Assembly: GCF_900156535.1 (NCBI RefSeq)
Contig: NZ_FTNV01000002.1
Span: 186,001-250,000, forward strand
Origin: Roseovarius nanhaiticus
Lineage (GTDB): Bacteria; Pseudomonadota; Alphaproteobacteria; Rhodobacterales; Rhodobacteraceae
Direction: 5' to 3'
DNA: 64,000 nt
In this document: in pieces, positions 17,622-27,109 of the stretch
How the letters are laid out: each line of letters begins with the position of its first letter
Position numbering within the stretch: position 1 is the first letter of the stretch
Program-made: the position numbers and the translations under genes
Notes under the pieces: generated by a model
Databases searched by the model: none
What the model was told of the DNA's origin: nothing
The model's input: only the letters and a program-made list of their open reading frames with translations

Positions 17622-19049
17622 TTGGGCATATCGAACCTGGCAGATGGCCTCACCCGCGGGGCCGAGCGGATTTCCGGCACCGTGTCCGAGACATTCTTCG
17701 AGCCCGTGATCCGGATCGGCGTGACCGGACTGGCGCGCGCGGGCAAGACCGTGTTCATCACCTCGCTCGTCGCCAACCTGCTGGAGCGGGGGCGCATGCC
17801 CGGCCTTGCCGCCGCAGCCGAGGGGCGCATCACTGCAGCCTTCCTGCAGCCGCAGCCTGACGATACCGTGCCGCGCTTTGATTTCGAACATCACCTGAAT
17901 GCCTTGACGGCGCCCATCCCGCATTGGCCCGAAAGCACCCGCACCATTTCCGAGTTGCGCCTCAGCTTGCGTGTGCGGCCCACCGGCCTTCTGGCGGGCC
18001 TCTCGGGGCCGCGCACGGTTCATGTCGATATCGTCGACTATCCCGGCGAATGGCTGCTGGATCTGGCGCTGATGGACAAATCCTACGCCGATTGGAGCGA
18101 AGCCACGCTTTACCTCATGAAGCGGCGCGAGATCGCCGCGCCCTATCTCGCGCAGATGGGCGAGGCGGATGGTGCGGGCACCTGGGACGAGCCGCAGATC
18201 AAGGTGCTGGCCGAAGGCTTCACGTCCTATCTGCAGGCGGCGCGCGAGCGGGGCCTGAGCGGCATCGCACCGGGGCGCTTCTTGCTGCCCGGCGATATGG
18301 CAGGCTCGCCCGCCCTGACATTTGCGCCGATGGCAAAGCCTGACAGCCCCGCCCGCCGCAGCCTCTGGCGCGAGATGGAGCGGCGCTATGACGCCTACAA
18401 ATCCCAGATCGTCGCGCCCTTCTTTCGCGATCATTTCTCCAAGATCGACCGCCAGATCGTGCTGGTCGACGCGCTGGGAGCCATCCATGCGGGCCCGCCT
18501 GCCGTAGCCGATCTGCAAGATACGATGGCCGAAATCCTGGGCGCGTTCCGCCCCGGTCGCAACGCATTCCTCAGCCGGATCCTCTTTGGCCGCAGGGTGG
18601 AAAAGATCCTCTTTGCCGCTACCAAGGCCGACCACCTGCATCATTCGCAGCACGCCCGCCTGACGGCCTTCATGGAGGCGTTGACCGCCGGCGCGCGCAG
18701 CCGCGCCGACTTTCAGGGCGCCGAGACGTCATCGCTGGCGCTGGCATCCCTGCGCGCCACGGTCGAGGAAGAGCGCAGCCACGAGGGCGAAACACTCGAT
18801 TGCGTGCGCGGCACGCTGCAGAACCCCGACGGCTCGCGCGGCAAGGAGGCGGCATTCTATCCCGGCGCGCTGCCCGAAAGTCCCGCCAGCCTGATCGCCT
18901 CGGCCCGGCAGGGGGACGAGACATGGCTGGGCGCCGACTACCAGATCATGAAATTCGCCCCAGCGACGCTGCAGCTGAAGCCCGGCATGGGCCCGCCGCA
19001 TATCCGGCTAGACCGGGCCGCACAGTTCCTGATCGGTGATCGGCTGTGA
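17622..19049 (+). CDS. ycjX: YcjX family GTP-binding protein (DUF463)
   Basis: 475-residue P-loop NTPase of the YcjX family, which acts with the membrane protein YcjF in envelope stress in other proteobacteria. Walker A GLARAGKT lies at about 36-43, a switch-like DIVDYPGEW region at about 150, and a VDALGAIHAG region near 285. The start is taken as the TTG at 17622 because GGAAAGGG lies 8 bases upstream; an ATG at 17574 would add 16 residues without a better ribosome site. The stop overlaps the GTG of the GNAT gene, and ycjF follows that, forming a three-gene unit. Confidence 0.9.
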   Translation: MGISNLADGLTRGAERISGTVSETFFEPVIRIGVTGLARAGKTVFITSLVANLLERGRMPGLAAAAEGRITAAFLQPQPDDTVPRFDFEHHLNALTAPIPHWPESTRTISELRLSLRVRPTGLLAGLSGPRTVHVDIVDYPGEWLLDLALMDKSYADWSEATLYLMKRREIAAPYLAQMGEADGAGTWDEPQIKVLAEGFTSYLQAARERGLSGIAPGRFLLPGDMAGSPALTFAPMAKPDSPARRSLWREMERRYDAYKSQIVAPFFRDHFSKIDRQIVLVDALGAIHAGPPAVADLQDTMAEILGAFRPGRNAFLSRILFGRRVEKILFAATKADHLHHSQHARLTAFMEALTAGARSRADFQGAETSSLALASLRATVEEERSHEGETLDCVRGTLQNPDGSRGKEAAFYPGALPESPASLIASARQGDETWLGADYQIMKFAPATLQLKPGMGPPHIRLDRAAQFLIGDRL

Positions 19050-19501
19050 CCCCGTCCCGGCCGCTCCGCGCCCGCATGTGGCACGTGCCGCAGATGGCCG
19101 CGATTCTTTGGGATTTCGGGCGCCGTACGCCTTGGTTGCCGCGCGTGCGGCCGTACCGCACGGATCTGCGCGTGATGACGCGGATCACGCGCGCGGGATG
19201 GGTACGCGTCCTGCATGACGCGCGCGGCCCCGCCGCCTTCATCGCGCGTGATGGTGCCCGGATTCATGCGCTATACGTGCATCCGCGCGCGCAAGGACGC
19301 GGGCTGGGCCGCACGCTTCTTGACGATGCCAAGCACGCCGCGCCCCGGCTGGAGCTGTGGGTGGCCGAGGCCAACCGCGAGGCCCGCGCCTTTTACGATG
19401 CCCAGGGCTTTGCCGAGGGGCAACGCAGCGATGGCACCGGAAATGACGAGCGTTTGCCCGATATCCAGATGATCTGGCAGGATGAAAGGTGCGCGCCATG
19501 A
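19046..19501 (+). CDS. GNAT family N-acetyltransferase
   Basis: 151 residues with the acetyl-CoA-binding core of GNAT enzymes: beta-strand IHALYVHPRAQGRGLGRTLLDDA, where the Q/R-x-x-G-x-G/A motif binds the pyrophosphate. The closing VAEANREARAFYDAQGF strand is also typical. The start GTG overlaps the ycjX stop and its own stop overlaps the ycjF start, so it is embedded in the ycjX-ycjF unit. The substrate is unknown. Its insertion between ycjX and ycjF suggests, but does not prove, a shared function. Confidence 0.85.
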   Translation: MTPSRPLRARMWHVPQMAAILWDFGRRTPWLPRVRPYRTDLRVMTRITRAGWVRVLHDARGPAAFIARDGARIHALYVHPRAQGRGLGRTLLDDAKHAAPRLELWVAEANREARAFYDAQGFAEGQRSDGTGNDERLPDIQMIWQDERCAP

Positions 19502-20499
19502 CCCGCCCCAAAGGCCCGGTTCTGTTTGATCTCGATGACAGCGCGCCCCGCGCGACCCCGTCCGAGGCGCCCCCGGTGCCAGAGCCGGACATGCCGGATG
19601 CACCTCGGGGCGCCGCGATGCAGACCGCCGCCGCGCTGGCCGCGCGCCGCCCCTCGCGGCTGGCGCGGGTCTTCTGGGGGCTGGTCGGCACGCTCTTGGG
19701 TGTCGCGATCTCGCTGGCGGCTTGGGATTTCGCGACGGGCCTCGTCGCGCGGGTGCCGATGCTGGGCTATGCGGTCACCGCGCTCATCGCTGCGCTGCTC
19801 CTCGTCCTCATCGTCATCGCGATCCGCGAAATGGCCGCCTTCGCCCGGCTGGGCCGGATCGATGCGCTGCACCGCCGCGCCGATGCGGCGCTGGCCGGAG
19901 ATGATCTGCCCGCCGCGCGCGCGCTGACGGATGATCTGGTAGCGCTCTACAAGGGGCGCGAGGATACCCGATGGGGCCGCACGCGGCTGGCCGAGCAGCG
20001 CGGCGATCAGTTCGACGCAAGCACGCTTCTGGCCCTGACCGAGGCCGAACTGCTGACGCCCCTCGACGCCGCCGCATTGCGCCAGGTCGAGGGCGCGGCG
20101 CGGCAGGTGGCCGCCGTCACCGCGCTGGTGCCTCTGGCGCTGGCCGATGTGATCGTCGCGCTCAGCGCCAATATCCGAATGATCCGGCGGATTGCTGAAA
20201 TCTATGGCGGCCGGTCGGGCACGCTGGGCAGTCTGCGCCTGACGCGCGCCGTGATGACCCATCTGGTCGCCACGGGCGCCGTTGCCGTGGGCGATGATGT
20301 GATCAGCTCCGTCGCGGGCGGCAGCCTGCTCAGCAAGGTCTCACGCCGTTTCGGCGAGGGTGTGGTCAACGGCGCGCTGACGGCGCGTGTCGGCGTGGCC
20401 GCGATGGAGGTCTGCCGCCCCCTGCCCTTTTCGGCGGGCAAGCGGCCGAAGGTCCGCCGCATCATCACCACGGCGCTCAGCGGGCTTTTTCCCAGCTAG
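19498..20499 (+). CDS. ycjF: YcjF-type membrane protein (TIGR01620/DUF697)
   Basis: 333 residues from the ATG at 19498. A Pro-rich cytoplasmic head of ~50 residues precedes two membrane segments (about 60-80 and 88-108). A helical domain with a hydrophobic C-terminal part (DUF697-like, about 200-320) follows. This is the usual layout of YcjF, the partner of the YcjX GTPase. AAGG lies about 12 bases upstream. The gene overlaps the GNAT gene by 4 bases (ATGA). Confidence 0.88.
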   Translation: MTRPKGPVLFDLDDSAPRATPSEAPPVPEPDMPDAPRGAAMQTAAALAARRPSRLARVFWGLVGTLLGVAISLAAWDFATGLVARVPMLGYAVTALIAALLLVLIVIAIREMAAFARLGRIDALHRRADAALAGDDLPAARALTDDLVALYKGREDTRWGRTRLAEQRGDQFDASTLLALTEAELLTPLDAAALRQVEGAARQVAAVTALVPLALADVIVALSANIRMIRRIAEIYGGRSGTLGSLRLTRAVMTHLVATGAVAVGDDVISSVAGGSLLSKVSRRFGEGVVNGALTARVGVAAMEVCRPLPFSAGKRPKVRRIITTALSGLFPS

Positions 20500-20555
20500 T
20501 GCCCCTATGCTGCTAGCATCTGCCGCAAGGGCAGCCCGCTGAAAGGACAACACCG

Positions 20556-22172
20556 ATGGAATCATTCGCCGCCGATCTGGCCACGATGGTGCGCACGCCG
20601 CTGGGCGATGACCATGTCGCTGCCATGCGCGCCAGGGGATCCGAGCACGATTTTGCAAAGGGAGATGTCATCGTCGCCCCCGGCGCCCCGATGGGTGAGT
20701 TTCACTATCTGCTGGACGGCGAGATCGAGGCCTTCGATCCCACAACAGATCAGCGCTATGGCGGCGCTGTTCTGGGCCGTGGGCAGTTCACCGGCGATCT
20801 GGGTTTCCTGACCGGGGCCAACGCGATCCTGGGCAATCGCGCGATTTCTTCCGGGCGTCTCCTCTCGGTTCCGCGCGGCGATATGCTGCGGCTCATGTCG
20901 GACATGCCCGAGATGTCGGACATTGTCGTGACGGTATTTGCCGCACGTCGCCGCCGCATGGTCGAAACCGAGAGGGCTGGCATCGCATTGATCGGCGTCG
21001 AGGACAGCCGCGAGCTGCGGGCGCTGGCGGCTTTTGCTGGTCGCAACCGCCTGCCTTGCCGCGAAATCGCGCTGAATACGGAAGAGGCGCGCGAATTGGC
21101 CCAGGCCTGCGGCGCCGAGCCGGGCAAGCCCATGGCGATGCTGGGCAGGGGTCAGCTGATCGAGCCTGCGACGCCCAAGCGTCTTGCGCAGCTGTTGGGG
21201 ATCGATCTGGCGCTGCCCAAGGACGAGGTGCTGGATGTGCTGATCGTCGGCGCGGGGCCTGCGGGCGTCGCCGCCGCCGTCTATGCCGGCGCCGAGGGGC
21301 TGAGCGCCCTGGTGCTGGAGGATACCGCCATCGGCGGACAGGCCGGCACGTCAAGCCGGATCGAGAATTATATGGGGTTCCCCACTGGCATTTCGGGCGC
21401 GGACCTTGTGGGGCGCGGCGAAATACAGGCGATGAAATTCGGCACCCGCTTTGCGATGCCGCGCGGGGCCGTGTCCCTGGCGCAATGCAGCAAGCGGCTC
21501 TTTCACGTCACGCTGGATGACAACCGGCAGGTCAGCGCCCGCGCGCTGGTGATCGCGACGGGCGTGCAGTATCGCCGCCTTCCGTGGGATCGGCTGGACG
21601 AGTTCGAAGGCGCGGGCGTCTACTACGCGGCGACGAAAAGCGAGGCGCGCTTTTGCCAGGGGCGCGAAGTGGTGGTCATCGGGGGCGGCAATTCGGCGGG
21701 GCAAGCCGCCATGTTCCTGTCGCGCACCGCCAGCCACGTGCATGTGTTGATCCGCGGCGATAGCTTGGCCTCATCGATGTCCGATTACCTGTCGAGCCGC
21801 CTCGAGGCGACAAGCAACATCACGCTCCACCGCCGGACCGAGGTGACCCGGTTGCATGGCGGCGATACGCTGGAGGCGATCACGGTGGACGCCGATGGCA
21901 CCGAGCAGCGCATGGACGTCTGCGGCATGTTCGTGATGGTCGGCGCCGCGCCCAACACCGATTGGCTTTCGGACCTCGTCTCGCTCGATGAAAAGGGTTT
22001 TGTAAGGACCGGCGAGGCGGCGGGCCAGGATTTTCCCTATGCCACCTCCTGCCCCGGCGTCTTTGCCGTGGGCGATGTGCGCGCCGGATCGGTCAAACGG
22101 GTGGCCAGCGCCGTGGGCGAAGGGTCGGTCGTGATCGGGCGCGTCTGGGATCACGTGAACACAGGCGGATAA
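20556..22172 (+). CDS. Cyclic-nucleotide-binding-domain / FAD-NADPH oxidoreductase fusion
   Basis: 538 residues. Residues ~1-130 resemble a cNMP-binding (Crp-type) beta barrel with a GRGQFTGDLGF core. Residues ~140-215 resemble a glutaredoxin/thioredoxin-like fold without CxxC. From ~225 to the end is a thioredoxin-reductase-like flavoprotein: FAD motif VGAGPAG near 230, GGQAGTSS, NADPH motif GGGNSAG near 372 and the closing FAVGDVR. The redox CxxC of true TrxB (after the NADPH domain start) is absent: only a single cysteine in ARFCQGR is seen. So it should reduce something other than thioredoxin, possibly gated by a nucleotide. Stand-alone gene. Confidence 0.85.
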   Translation: MESFAADLATMVRTPLGDDHVAAMRARGSEHDFAKGDVIVAPGAPMGEFHYLLDGEIEAFDPTTDQRYGGAVLGRGQFTGDLGFLTGANAILGNRAISSGRLLSVPRGDMLRLMSDMPEMSDIVVTVFAARRRRMVETERAGIALIGVEDSRELRALAAFAGRNRLPCREIALNTEEARELAQACGAEPGKPMAMLGRGQLIEPATPKRLAQLLGIDLALPKDEVLDVLIVGAGPAGVAAAVYAGAEGLSALVLEDTAIGGQAGTSSRIENYMGFPTGISGADLVGRGEIQAMKFGTRFAMPRGAVSLAQCSKRLFHVTLDDNRQVSARALVIATGVQYRRLPWDRLDEFEGAGVYYAATKSEARFCQGREVVVIGGGNSAGQAAMFLSRTASHVHVLIRGDSLASSMSDYLSSRLEATSNITLHRRTEVTRLHGGDTLEAITVDADGTEQRMDVCGMFVMVGAAPNTDWLSDLVSLDEKGFVRTGEAAGQDFPYATSCPGVFAVGDVRAGSVKRVASAVGEGSVVIGRVWDHVNTGG

Positions 22173-22180
22173 AACGACCG

Positions 22181-22585
22181 CTAGCGCAGGTTCGGCACGG
22201 CCCCCTGAGGTGCGCGCATCTCCAGTCCCATTTTCAGGGCGCGCCCGATCCGGTGCGCCAGCGCGGACCAGCGGCGCGACGTCTCGTCCGGCAGCTCCTG
22301 GGCAAGAACCTTGTCGAAGAGGTCCAGCCAGATGGCGAAATGCGCGCTAGTCACATCCCCCGCCCGTTTATGCACCATCATCGGATTGCCGTCATACTCA
22401 CGCTCACGCAGGATCGCATTGGCCCAAAAGCGCACGATCTTTTCCTCATGTGCGGGCCAATCGTCCACATGCGCCGCAAAAACCGGCCCCAAGACCGCAT
22501 CGCGCCGCACCTGAGCATAGAACCGGCTGACCACGCGCGCGATATCATCGCGGCTGACCTCGAATTGTGCCAACGGATTCGTCAT
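22181..22585 (-). CDS. Group III truncated hemoglobin
   Basis: 134-residue heme protein of the truncated (2-on-2) globin superfamily, group III type. Visible features are the FYAQVRRDAVLGPVF opening, the FW after the E helix, and the H in MMVHK / SAHFAIWLDLFD where the proximal histidine region lies. Such globins bind O2 or NO. It converges with the FAD oxidoreductase (9-base gap) and diverges from ileS. Confidence 0.85.
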   Translation of the reverse strand: MTNPLAQFEVSRDDIARVVSRFYAQVRRDAVLGPVFAAHVDDWPAHEEKIVRFWANAILREREYDGNPMMVHKRAGDVTSAHFAIWLDLFDKVLAQELPDETSRRWSALAHRIGRALKMGLEMRAPQGAVPNLR

Positions 22586-22780
22586 CTGCCGCCTCTCCTT
22601 TCGCCCTCTGGACGCCGGACGCCACCGCCCCTATAACGCCCTCATGATGCGTTTCATTGCGATCATCATTCGAATTACATGCCCGGCGCTCTGATATCCG
22701 AGCCGCCGGGACAAGGCGTTCGAGCCATTCGCGCCGCCCCCTCATATCCAAGCCAAGACCCGAGATAAAGGACGCCCGAA

Positions 22781-25729
22781 ATGTGCGCCGACACCACCGA
22801 CACCGCTCCTGAGTACAAACACACGCTTAACCTGCCGCAGACGGATTTCCCGATGCGCGCGGGCCTGCCCAAGCGCGAGCCGGAATGGCTGGCGCGCTGG
22901 GAAGAGATCGGCATCTATGATCGCCTGCGAGAGAAGGCTGGAAACCGTCAGCCCTTCACCCTGCATGACGGCCCTCCCTACGCCAACGGGCACCTCCATA
23001 TCGGCCACGCGCTGAACAAGATCCTCAAGGACATGGTGGTGCGCAGCCAGCAGATGATGGGCAAGGACGCCCGCTACATCCCCGGCTGGGACTGCCACGG
23101 CCTGCCCATCGAGTGGAAGATCGAAGAGCAATATCGCGCCAAGGGCCTGAACAAGGACGAGGTCGATATCGTCGATTTCCGGCAGGAATGCCGCAAGTTC
23201 GCCGATGGCTGGATCGACGTGCAGCGGGACGAGTTCAAGCGCCTCGGCGTGACCGGCAAATGGGAAAAGCCGTATCTCACGATGGATTACCGCGCCGAGC
23301 GGATCATCGCGGAGGAATTCCAGAAATTCCTGATGACCGGCACGCTTTATCAAGGGTCCAAGCCCGTGATGTGGTCGCCGGTCGAGAAAACCGCGCTGGC
23401 CGAGGCCGAGGTCGAGTATCACGACAAGGAGAGCTTCACGATCTGGGTGAAGTTCGAGGTAGTTGATCCCGTGGCGGGTTCAGGCGACGCGCTGGAGAAT
23501 CGAGATCTGGTTGGCGCAAACGTTGTCATCTGGACGACGACCCCTTGGACGATCCCATCGAACAAGGCGGTCGTCTACGGCGCGAATTACGACTACGGCC
23601 TCTACGAGGTCACTGACACGCCCGAGGAATGCTGGGCCGCCCCCGGCGATCGCTTCCTGCTGGCTGACAAGCTGGCGGGCGAGGTGTTCAAGCGCGCCCG
23701 CCTCGAGGAAGGCATGTGGAAACGCGTGCGCGGTGTTCCAGCGGATGAGCTCGCGGGCCTCTCGCTCAAGCACCCTCTCGCCGGCGCCGAAGGCTCCCAA
23801 GGCGAATGGGACCAGCCCCGCGATTTCCGCGCGGCGGATTTCGTCACCGACGAGGAAGGCACCGGCTTCGTCCACTGCGCGCCCAGCCACGGCATGGAGG
23901 AGTTCGAGCTTTACCGCGATCTCGGCCGCCTGCAGGAGGTCATCACCTATAACGTGATGGACGATGGCGGCTTCCGCGAAGATCTGCCCTTCTTCGGCGG
24001 GACTTTTATCCTCGACCGCAAGGGCAAGGAGGGCAACGCGAACAAGGCCATCATCGACAAGCTGACCGAGGTCGGCGGCCTGCTGGCGCGCGGCAAGATC
24101 AAGCACAGCTATCCGCATAGCTGGCGCTCGAAGGCGCCGATCATCTACCGCAACACGCCGCAATGGTTCGCCGCCATCGACCGCCCCGTGGGCGACGGGC
24201 AGGACACCTACGGCAAGACGATCCGCGAGCGCGCGCTGACCTCCATCGACGAGCTGGTGACATGGACCCCGCAAAAGGGCCGCAACCGCCTTCATGCGAT
24301 GATCGAACAGCGCCCCGACTGGGTGCTCTCGCGCCAGCGCGCCTGGGGCGTGCCGCTCACCTGCTTTACCCGCAAGGGCGCGAAACCCACTGATGAGGGC
24401 TTCCTGCTGCAGAACGAGGAGGTGAACGCCCGCATCCTCGAGGCCTTCGAGGCCGAGGGCGCCGATGCGTGGTACAAGGAGGGCGCCAAGGAGCGGTTCC
24501 TTGGTGGCATCGTGAACCCCGAGGAGTGGGACAAGGTCGACGACATTCTCGACGTGTGGTTCGATAGCGGCTCCACCCACGCGTTCGTGCTGCGCGACCG
24601 CGAGGACGGCTCGGAGGACGGACTGGCAGATCTCTACCTCGAAGGCACCGACCAGCATCGCGGCTGGTTCCATTCCTCCATGCTGCAAGCCTGCGGTACG
24701 ATGGGCCGCGCGCCCTATCGCGGCGTGCTGACCCACGGCTTCACGCTGGACGAGAAGGGCAACAAGATGTCCAAATCGGTCGGCAATACGGTCAGCCCCG
24801 AGGACGTCACCAAGCAGTACGGCGCCGACATCCTGCGCCTTTGGGTCGCGCAATCCGACTACACCGGCGATCTGCGCATCGGGCAGGAGATCCTCAAGGG
24901 CGTGTCGGACAGCTATCGCCGCATGCGCAACACCATGCGCTATCTCATCGGCGCGCTGGCACATTTCGAAGACTCGGACCGGATCGAGCCTGCCGAGATG
25001 CCCGAGCTGGAGCAGTTCATCCTCCACCGGCTAGCCGAGCTGGATACGCGCGTGCGCGAGGGCTATGCCGCCTATGACTTCCAGGGCGTCACCCAGGCGC
25101 TCTTCAACTTCTGCACGCTCGATCTCAGCGCCTTCTATTTCGACGTGCGCAAGGACGTGCTCTATTGCGACGGCGACACCACCCGCCGCCGGGCTGCGCG
25201 CACCGTGCTGGACCTCTTGTTCCACCGCCTTACCACCTGGCTGGCACCCGTCATGGTGTTTACCATGGAGGAAGTCTGGCTCGAGCGGTTCCCCGGCAAG
25301 GACTCGTCCCTGCACCTGCAGGACATCCCCGAAACGCCGCAGGACTGGCTGAACCCCGATCTGGCGTCAAAATGGGCCGGCATCCGCCAGGCCCGCCGCG
25401 CGGTGACTGCCGCGCTGGAGGTCGAGCGCACGAACAAGGTCATCGGCTCCTCGCTCGAGGCGGCGCCGCAGGTCTTCGTGGCCGATGCCTCCATCGCAAA
25501 GGCGCTGAACTCGGTGCCTTTCGACGATGTCTGCATCACTTCCTCTATCGAAGTCACGGCGGGCGATGCACCGGACAATGCATTCACACTGCCCGAGTCG
25601 GACGGCATCGGCGTCCTCTTCCAAAAAGCCCCCGGCGATAAATGTCTGCGCTGCTGGAAAATCCTGCCCGATGTCGGCACACACCAGCACCCCGGCACCT
25701 GCCAGCGCTGCTCGGACGCGCTGAGCTGA
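22781..25729 (+). CDS. ileS: Isoleucine--tRNA ligase
   Basis: Class I aminoacyl-tRNA synthetase charging tRNA-Ile. At 982 residues it is full length. The HIGH motif appears as HLHIGH at 71-76 and KMSKS at 662-666. The editing domain (CP1) lies between, with the TTPWTIPSN motif near 250. The C-terminal zinc finger has CxxC pairs (CLRCWK and CQRC) in the last 40 residues, so it is the zinc-bearing bacterial type. A terminator-like hairpin follows. Confidence 0.98.
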   Translation: MCADTTDTAPEYKHTLNLPQTDFPMRAGLPKREPEWLARWEEIGIYDRLREKAGNRQPFTLHDGPPYANGHLHIGHALNKILKDMVVRSQQMMGKDARYIPGWDCHGLPIEWKIEEQYRAKGLNKDEVDIVDFRQECRKFADGWIDVQRDEFKRLGVTGKWEKPYLTMDYRAERIIAEEFQKFLMTGTLYQGSKPVMWSPVEKTALAEAEVEYHDKESFTIWVKFEVVDPVAGSGDALENRDLVGANVVIWTTTPWTIPSNKAVVYGANYDYGLYEVTDTPEECWAAPGDRFLLADKLAGEVFKRARLEEGMWKRVRGVPADELAGLSLKHPLAGAEGSQGEWDQPRDFRAADFVTDEEGTGFVHCAPSHGMEEFELYRDLGRLQEVITYNVMDDGGFREDLPFFGGTFILDRKGKEGNANKAIIDKLTEVGGLLARGKIKHSYPHSWRSKAPIIYRNTPQWFAAIDRPVGDGQDTYGKTIRERALTSIDELVTWTPQKGRNRLHAMIEQRPDWVLSRQRAWGVPLTCFTRKGAKPTDEGFLLQNEEVNARILEAFEAEGADAWYKEGAKERFLGGIVNPEEWDKVDDILDVWFDSGSTHAFVLRDREDGSEDGLADLYLEGTDQHRGWFHSSMLQACGTMGRAPYRGVLTHGFTLDEKGNKMSKSVGNTVSPEDVTKQYGADILRLWVAQSDYTGDLRIGQEILKGVSDSYRRMRNTMRYLIGALAHFEDSDRIEPAEMPELEQFILHRLAELDTRVREGYAAYDFQGVTQALFNFCTLDLSAFYFDVRKDVLYCDGDTTRRRAARTVLDLLFHRLTTWLAPVMVFTMEEVWLERFPGKDSSLHLQDIPETPQDWLNPDLASKWAGIRQARRAVTAALEVERTNKVIGSSLEAAPQVFVADASIAKALNSVPFDDVCITSSIEVTAGDAPDNAFTLPESDGIGVLFQKAPGDKCLRCWKILPDVGTHQHPGTCQRCSDALS

Positions 25730-25735
25730 ACCCAT

Positions 25736-25770
25736 CCGGGCGCGGGACCACTCTCTCGCGCCCGGCTTTC
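25736..25770 (+). terminator. Hairpin terminator after ileS
   Basis: 9-bp stem CCGGGCGCG / CGCGCCCGG with a 12-base loop, followed by CTTTC. The T-tract is short, so strength is uncertain. The tail runs into a dispersed repeat copy. Confidence 0.65.
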
Positions 25771-25800
25771 ATTGTTCCAAAAGTACTCTCGCCGAAGGCG
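25768..25800 (+). repeat. Copy of dispersed ATACTC repeat
   Basis: Reads TTCATTGTTCC-AAAAGTACTC then CGCC-GAA-GGCG. It sits directly after the ileS hairpin and before the Cys/Met lyase gene. Confidence 0.75.
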
Positions 25801-25833
25801 TTTGCGCCCGGCCATGCATCCAAAGGCCTGCCC

Positions 25834-26997
25834 ATGACCCAAGACCGCCGCAACGCGCCCCTCTCCCCGGCGACCCGCCTCGCGCAGGCGCTCCATCATA
25901 TCGAAGAGCAAACCGGCGCCGTTACCCCCGCGATCCAGCTTTCGGCCACCTACGCGCGCGGTGCGGATTACGCCCCGCGCCAATCCTACATCTACCGCCG
26001 CGACGGCAACGAGACGACCGAACTGGCCGAGACAATCATCAACGATATCGAAGGCGCCGCCTCGACCATGCTTTTTGCGTCGGGCATGTCGGCGGCCAAT
26101 GCCGTGCTCGAGGCGCTGCCGATGGGCGCGCATGTGGTGGCGCCCGGCGTCATGTATCACGGCGTTCTGCACCAGTTGCGCAAGCATCACGCCAGCGGAC
26201 GCCTGACAGTTGATTTCCACCCCGTCGGCGATCTGGACGCGATGCGCAGCCTCATGCGGCCGGGCGTCACCGCGCTCGTCTGGGTCGAAACGCCCAGCAA
26301 TCCGGACTGGACCGTCACCGACATCGCGGCCGCCGCCGAGATCGCCCATGCGGCGGGCGCCAAACTGATCACCGATTGCACCGCCACGCCGCCGCCCTAC
26401 TGCCGCGCGCTGGACCATGGCGCGGACATCTCGTTCCATTCGGCGACCAAGTATCTGAACGGCCATTCCGACGTCACCGCCGGATCGCTCGCCACGCGCG
26501 AAGCGGGCGAGATGTGGGACGAGATCGCGTCGATCCGCACCCTGCACGGCACGGTCCTGCACAGTTTCGACGCCTGGCTTCTGATCCGCGGCATGCGCAC
26601 GCTTGCGCTGCGGGTGGAGCGTCAGACCACCAGCGCCAGCCGTATCGCGCAGCAACTGCTCAGTCATCCGCAGGTCGAAAAGGTGCTCTACCCCGGCCTG
26701 GCGGAGCATCCCGGCCACGACATCGCCCGCCGCCAATGCGAAGGCTTCTTCGGCGGCATGCTGTCGATCATTACCAAAGGGACCGAGCAGACGGCCATCG
26801 ACACCGCGCGCCATTGCCGGCTTTTCTACCCCGCCACATCGCTCGGCGGCGTCGAGAGCCTGATCGAGCACCGCAAGACAGTGTCGGGGCCCGGTTTCGA
26901 CGTGCATCCGAATCTGCTGCGCCTGTCGATCGGAATCGAGTCTCCGATGGATCTGATGGTTGATCTGGATGCGGCTTTGATGCGCGCAGCCCAGTAA
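25834..26997 (+). CDS. metC: Cys/Met metabolism PLP enzyme, probably cystathionine beta-lyase
   Basis: 387-residue fold-type I PLP enzyme. The cofactor lysine is K206 in HSATKYLNGHSDV. The start AxTP-like opening (LSPATRLAQALHH) and the phosphate loop FASGMSAAN also match the family. It belongs to the MetC/MetB/MetZ group; the ORF order and length fit cystathionine beta-lyase, but gamma-synthase or methionine gamma-lyase cannot be excluded. The ATG at 25834 is preferred over the upstream frame to 25642, which runs back through ileS and the terminator. No SAM riboswitch was recognised upstream. Confidence 0.82.
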   Translation: MTQDRRNAPLSPATRLAQALHHIEEQTGAVTPAIQLSATYARGADYAPRQSYIYRRDGNETTELAETIINDIEGAASTMLFASGMSAANAVLEALPMGAHVVAPGVMYHGVLHQLRKHHASGRLTVDFHPVGDLDAMRSLMRPGVTALVWVETPSNPDWTVTDIAAAAEIAHAAGAKLITDCTATPPPYCRALDHGADISFHSATKYLNGHSDVTAGSLATREAGEMWDEIASIRTLHGTVLHSFDAWLLIRGMRTLALRVERQTTSASRIAQQLLSHPQVEKVLYPGLAEHPGHDIARRQCEGFFGGMLSIITKGTEQTAIDTARHCRLFYPATSLGGVESLIEHRKTVSGPGFDVHPNLLRLSIGIESPMDLMVDLDAALMRAAQ

Positions 26998-27109
26998 AAG
27001 TTCATGATTGAGGCCCCGCGCGGCATGGAACAAATGGCGCACGGGCCTTGTCCGCCCCGGATTGGCAGAATATATATTGGGATCTTGACCCTGATCAGGT
27101 ACGGTTTCT

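Noticed and set aside
20556-22172. Thioredoxin reductase (trxB)
   Set aside because: The redox-active CxxC is absent and two extra N-terminal domains are present.
23480-25027. 515-residue minus-strand frame opposite ileS
   Set aside because: Antisense of a highly conserved synthetase with HIGH and KMSKS motifs; GC-rich codon bias keeps the opposite frame open.
25730-25833. SAM riboswitch before the Cys/Met lyase
   Set aside because: The 104-base gap is filled by the ileS hairpin and a dispersed repeat; I find no SAM-II pseudoknot pattern.
27026-27052. EcfG (general stress) promoter before the LOV kinase
   Set aside because: GGAAC is present but the matching GTT at the right spacing is not.
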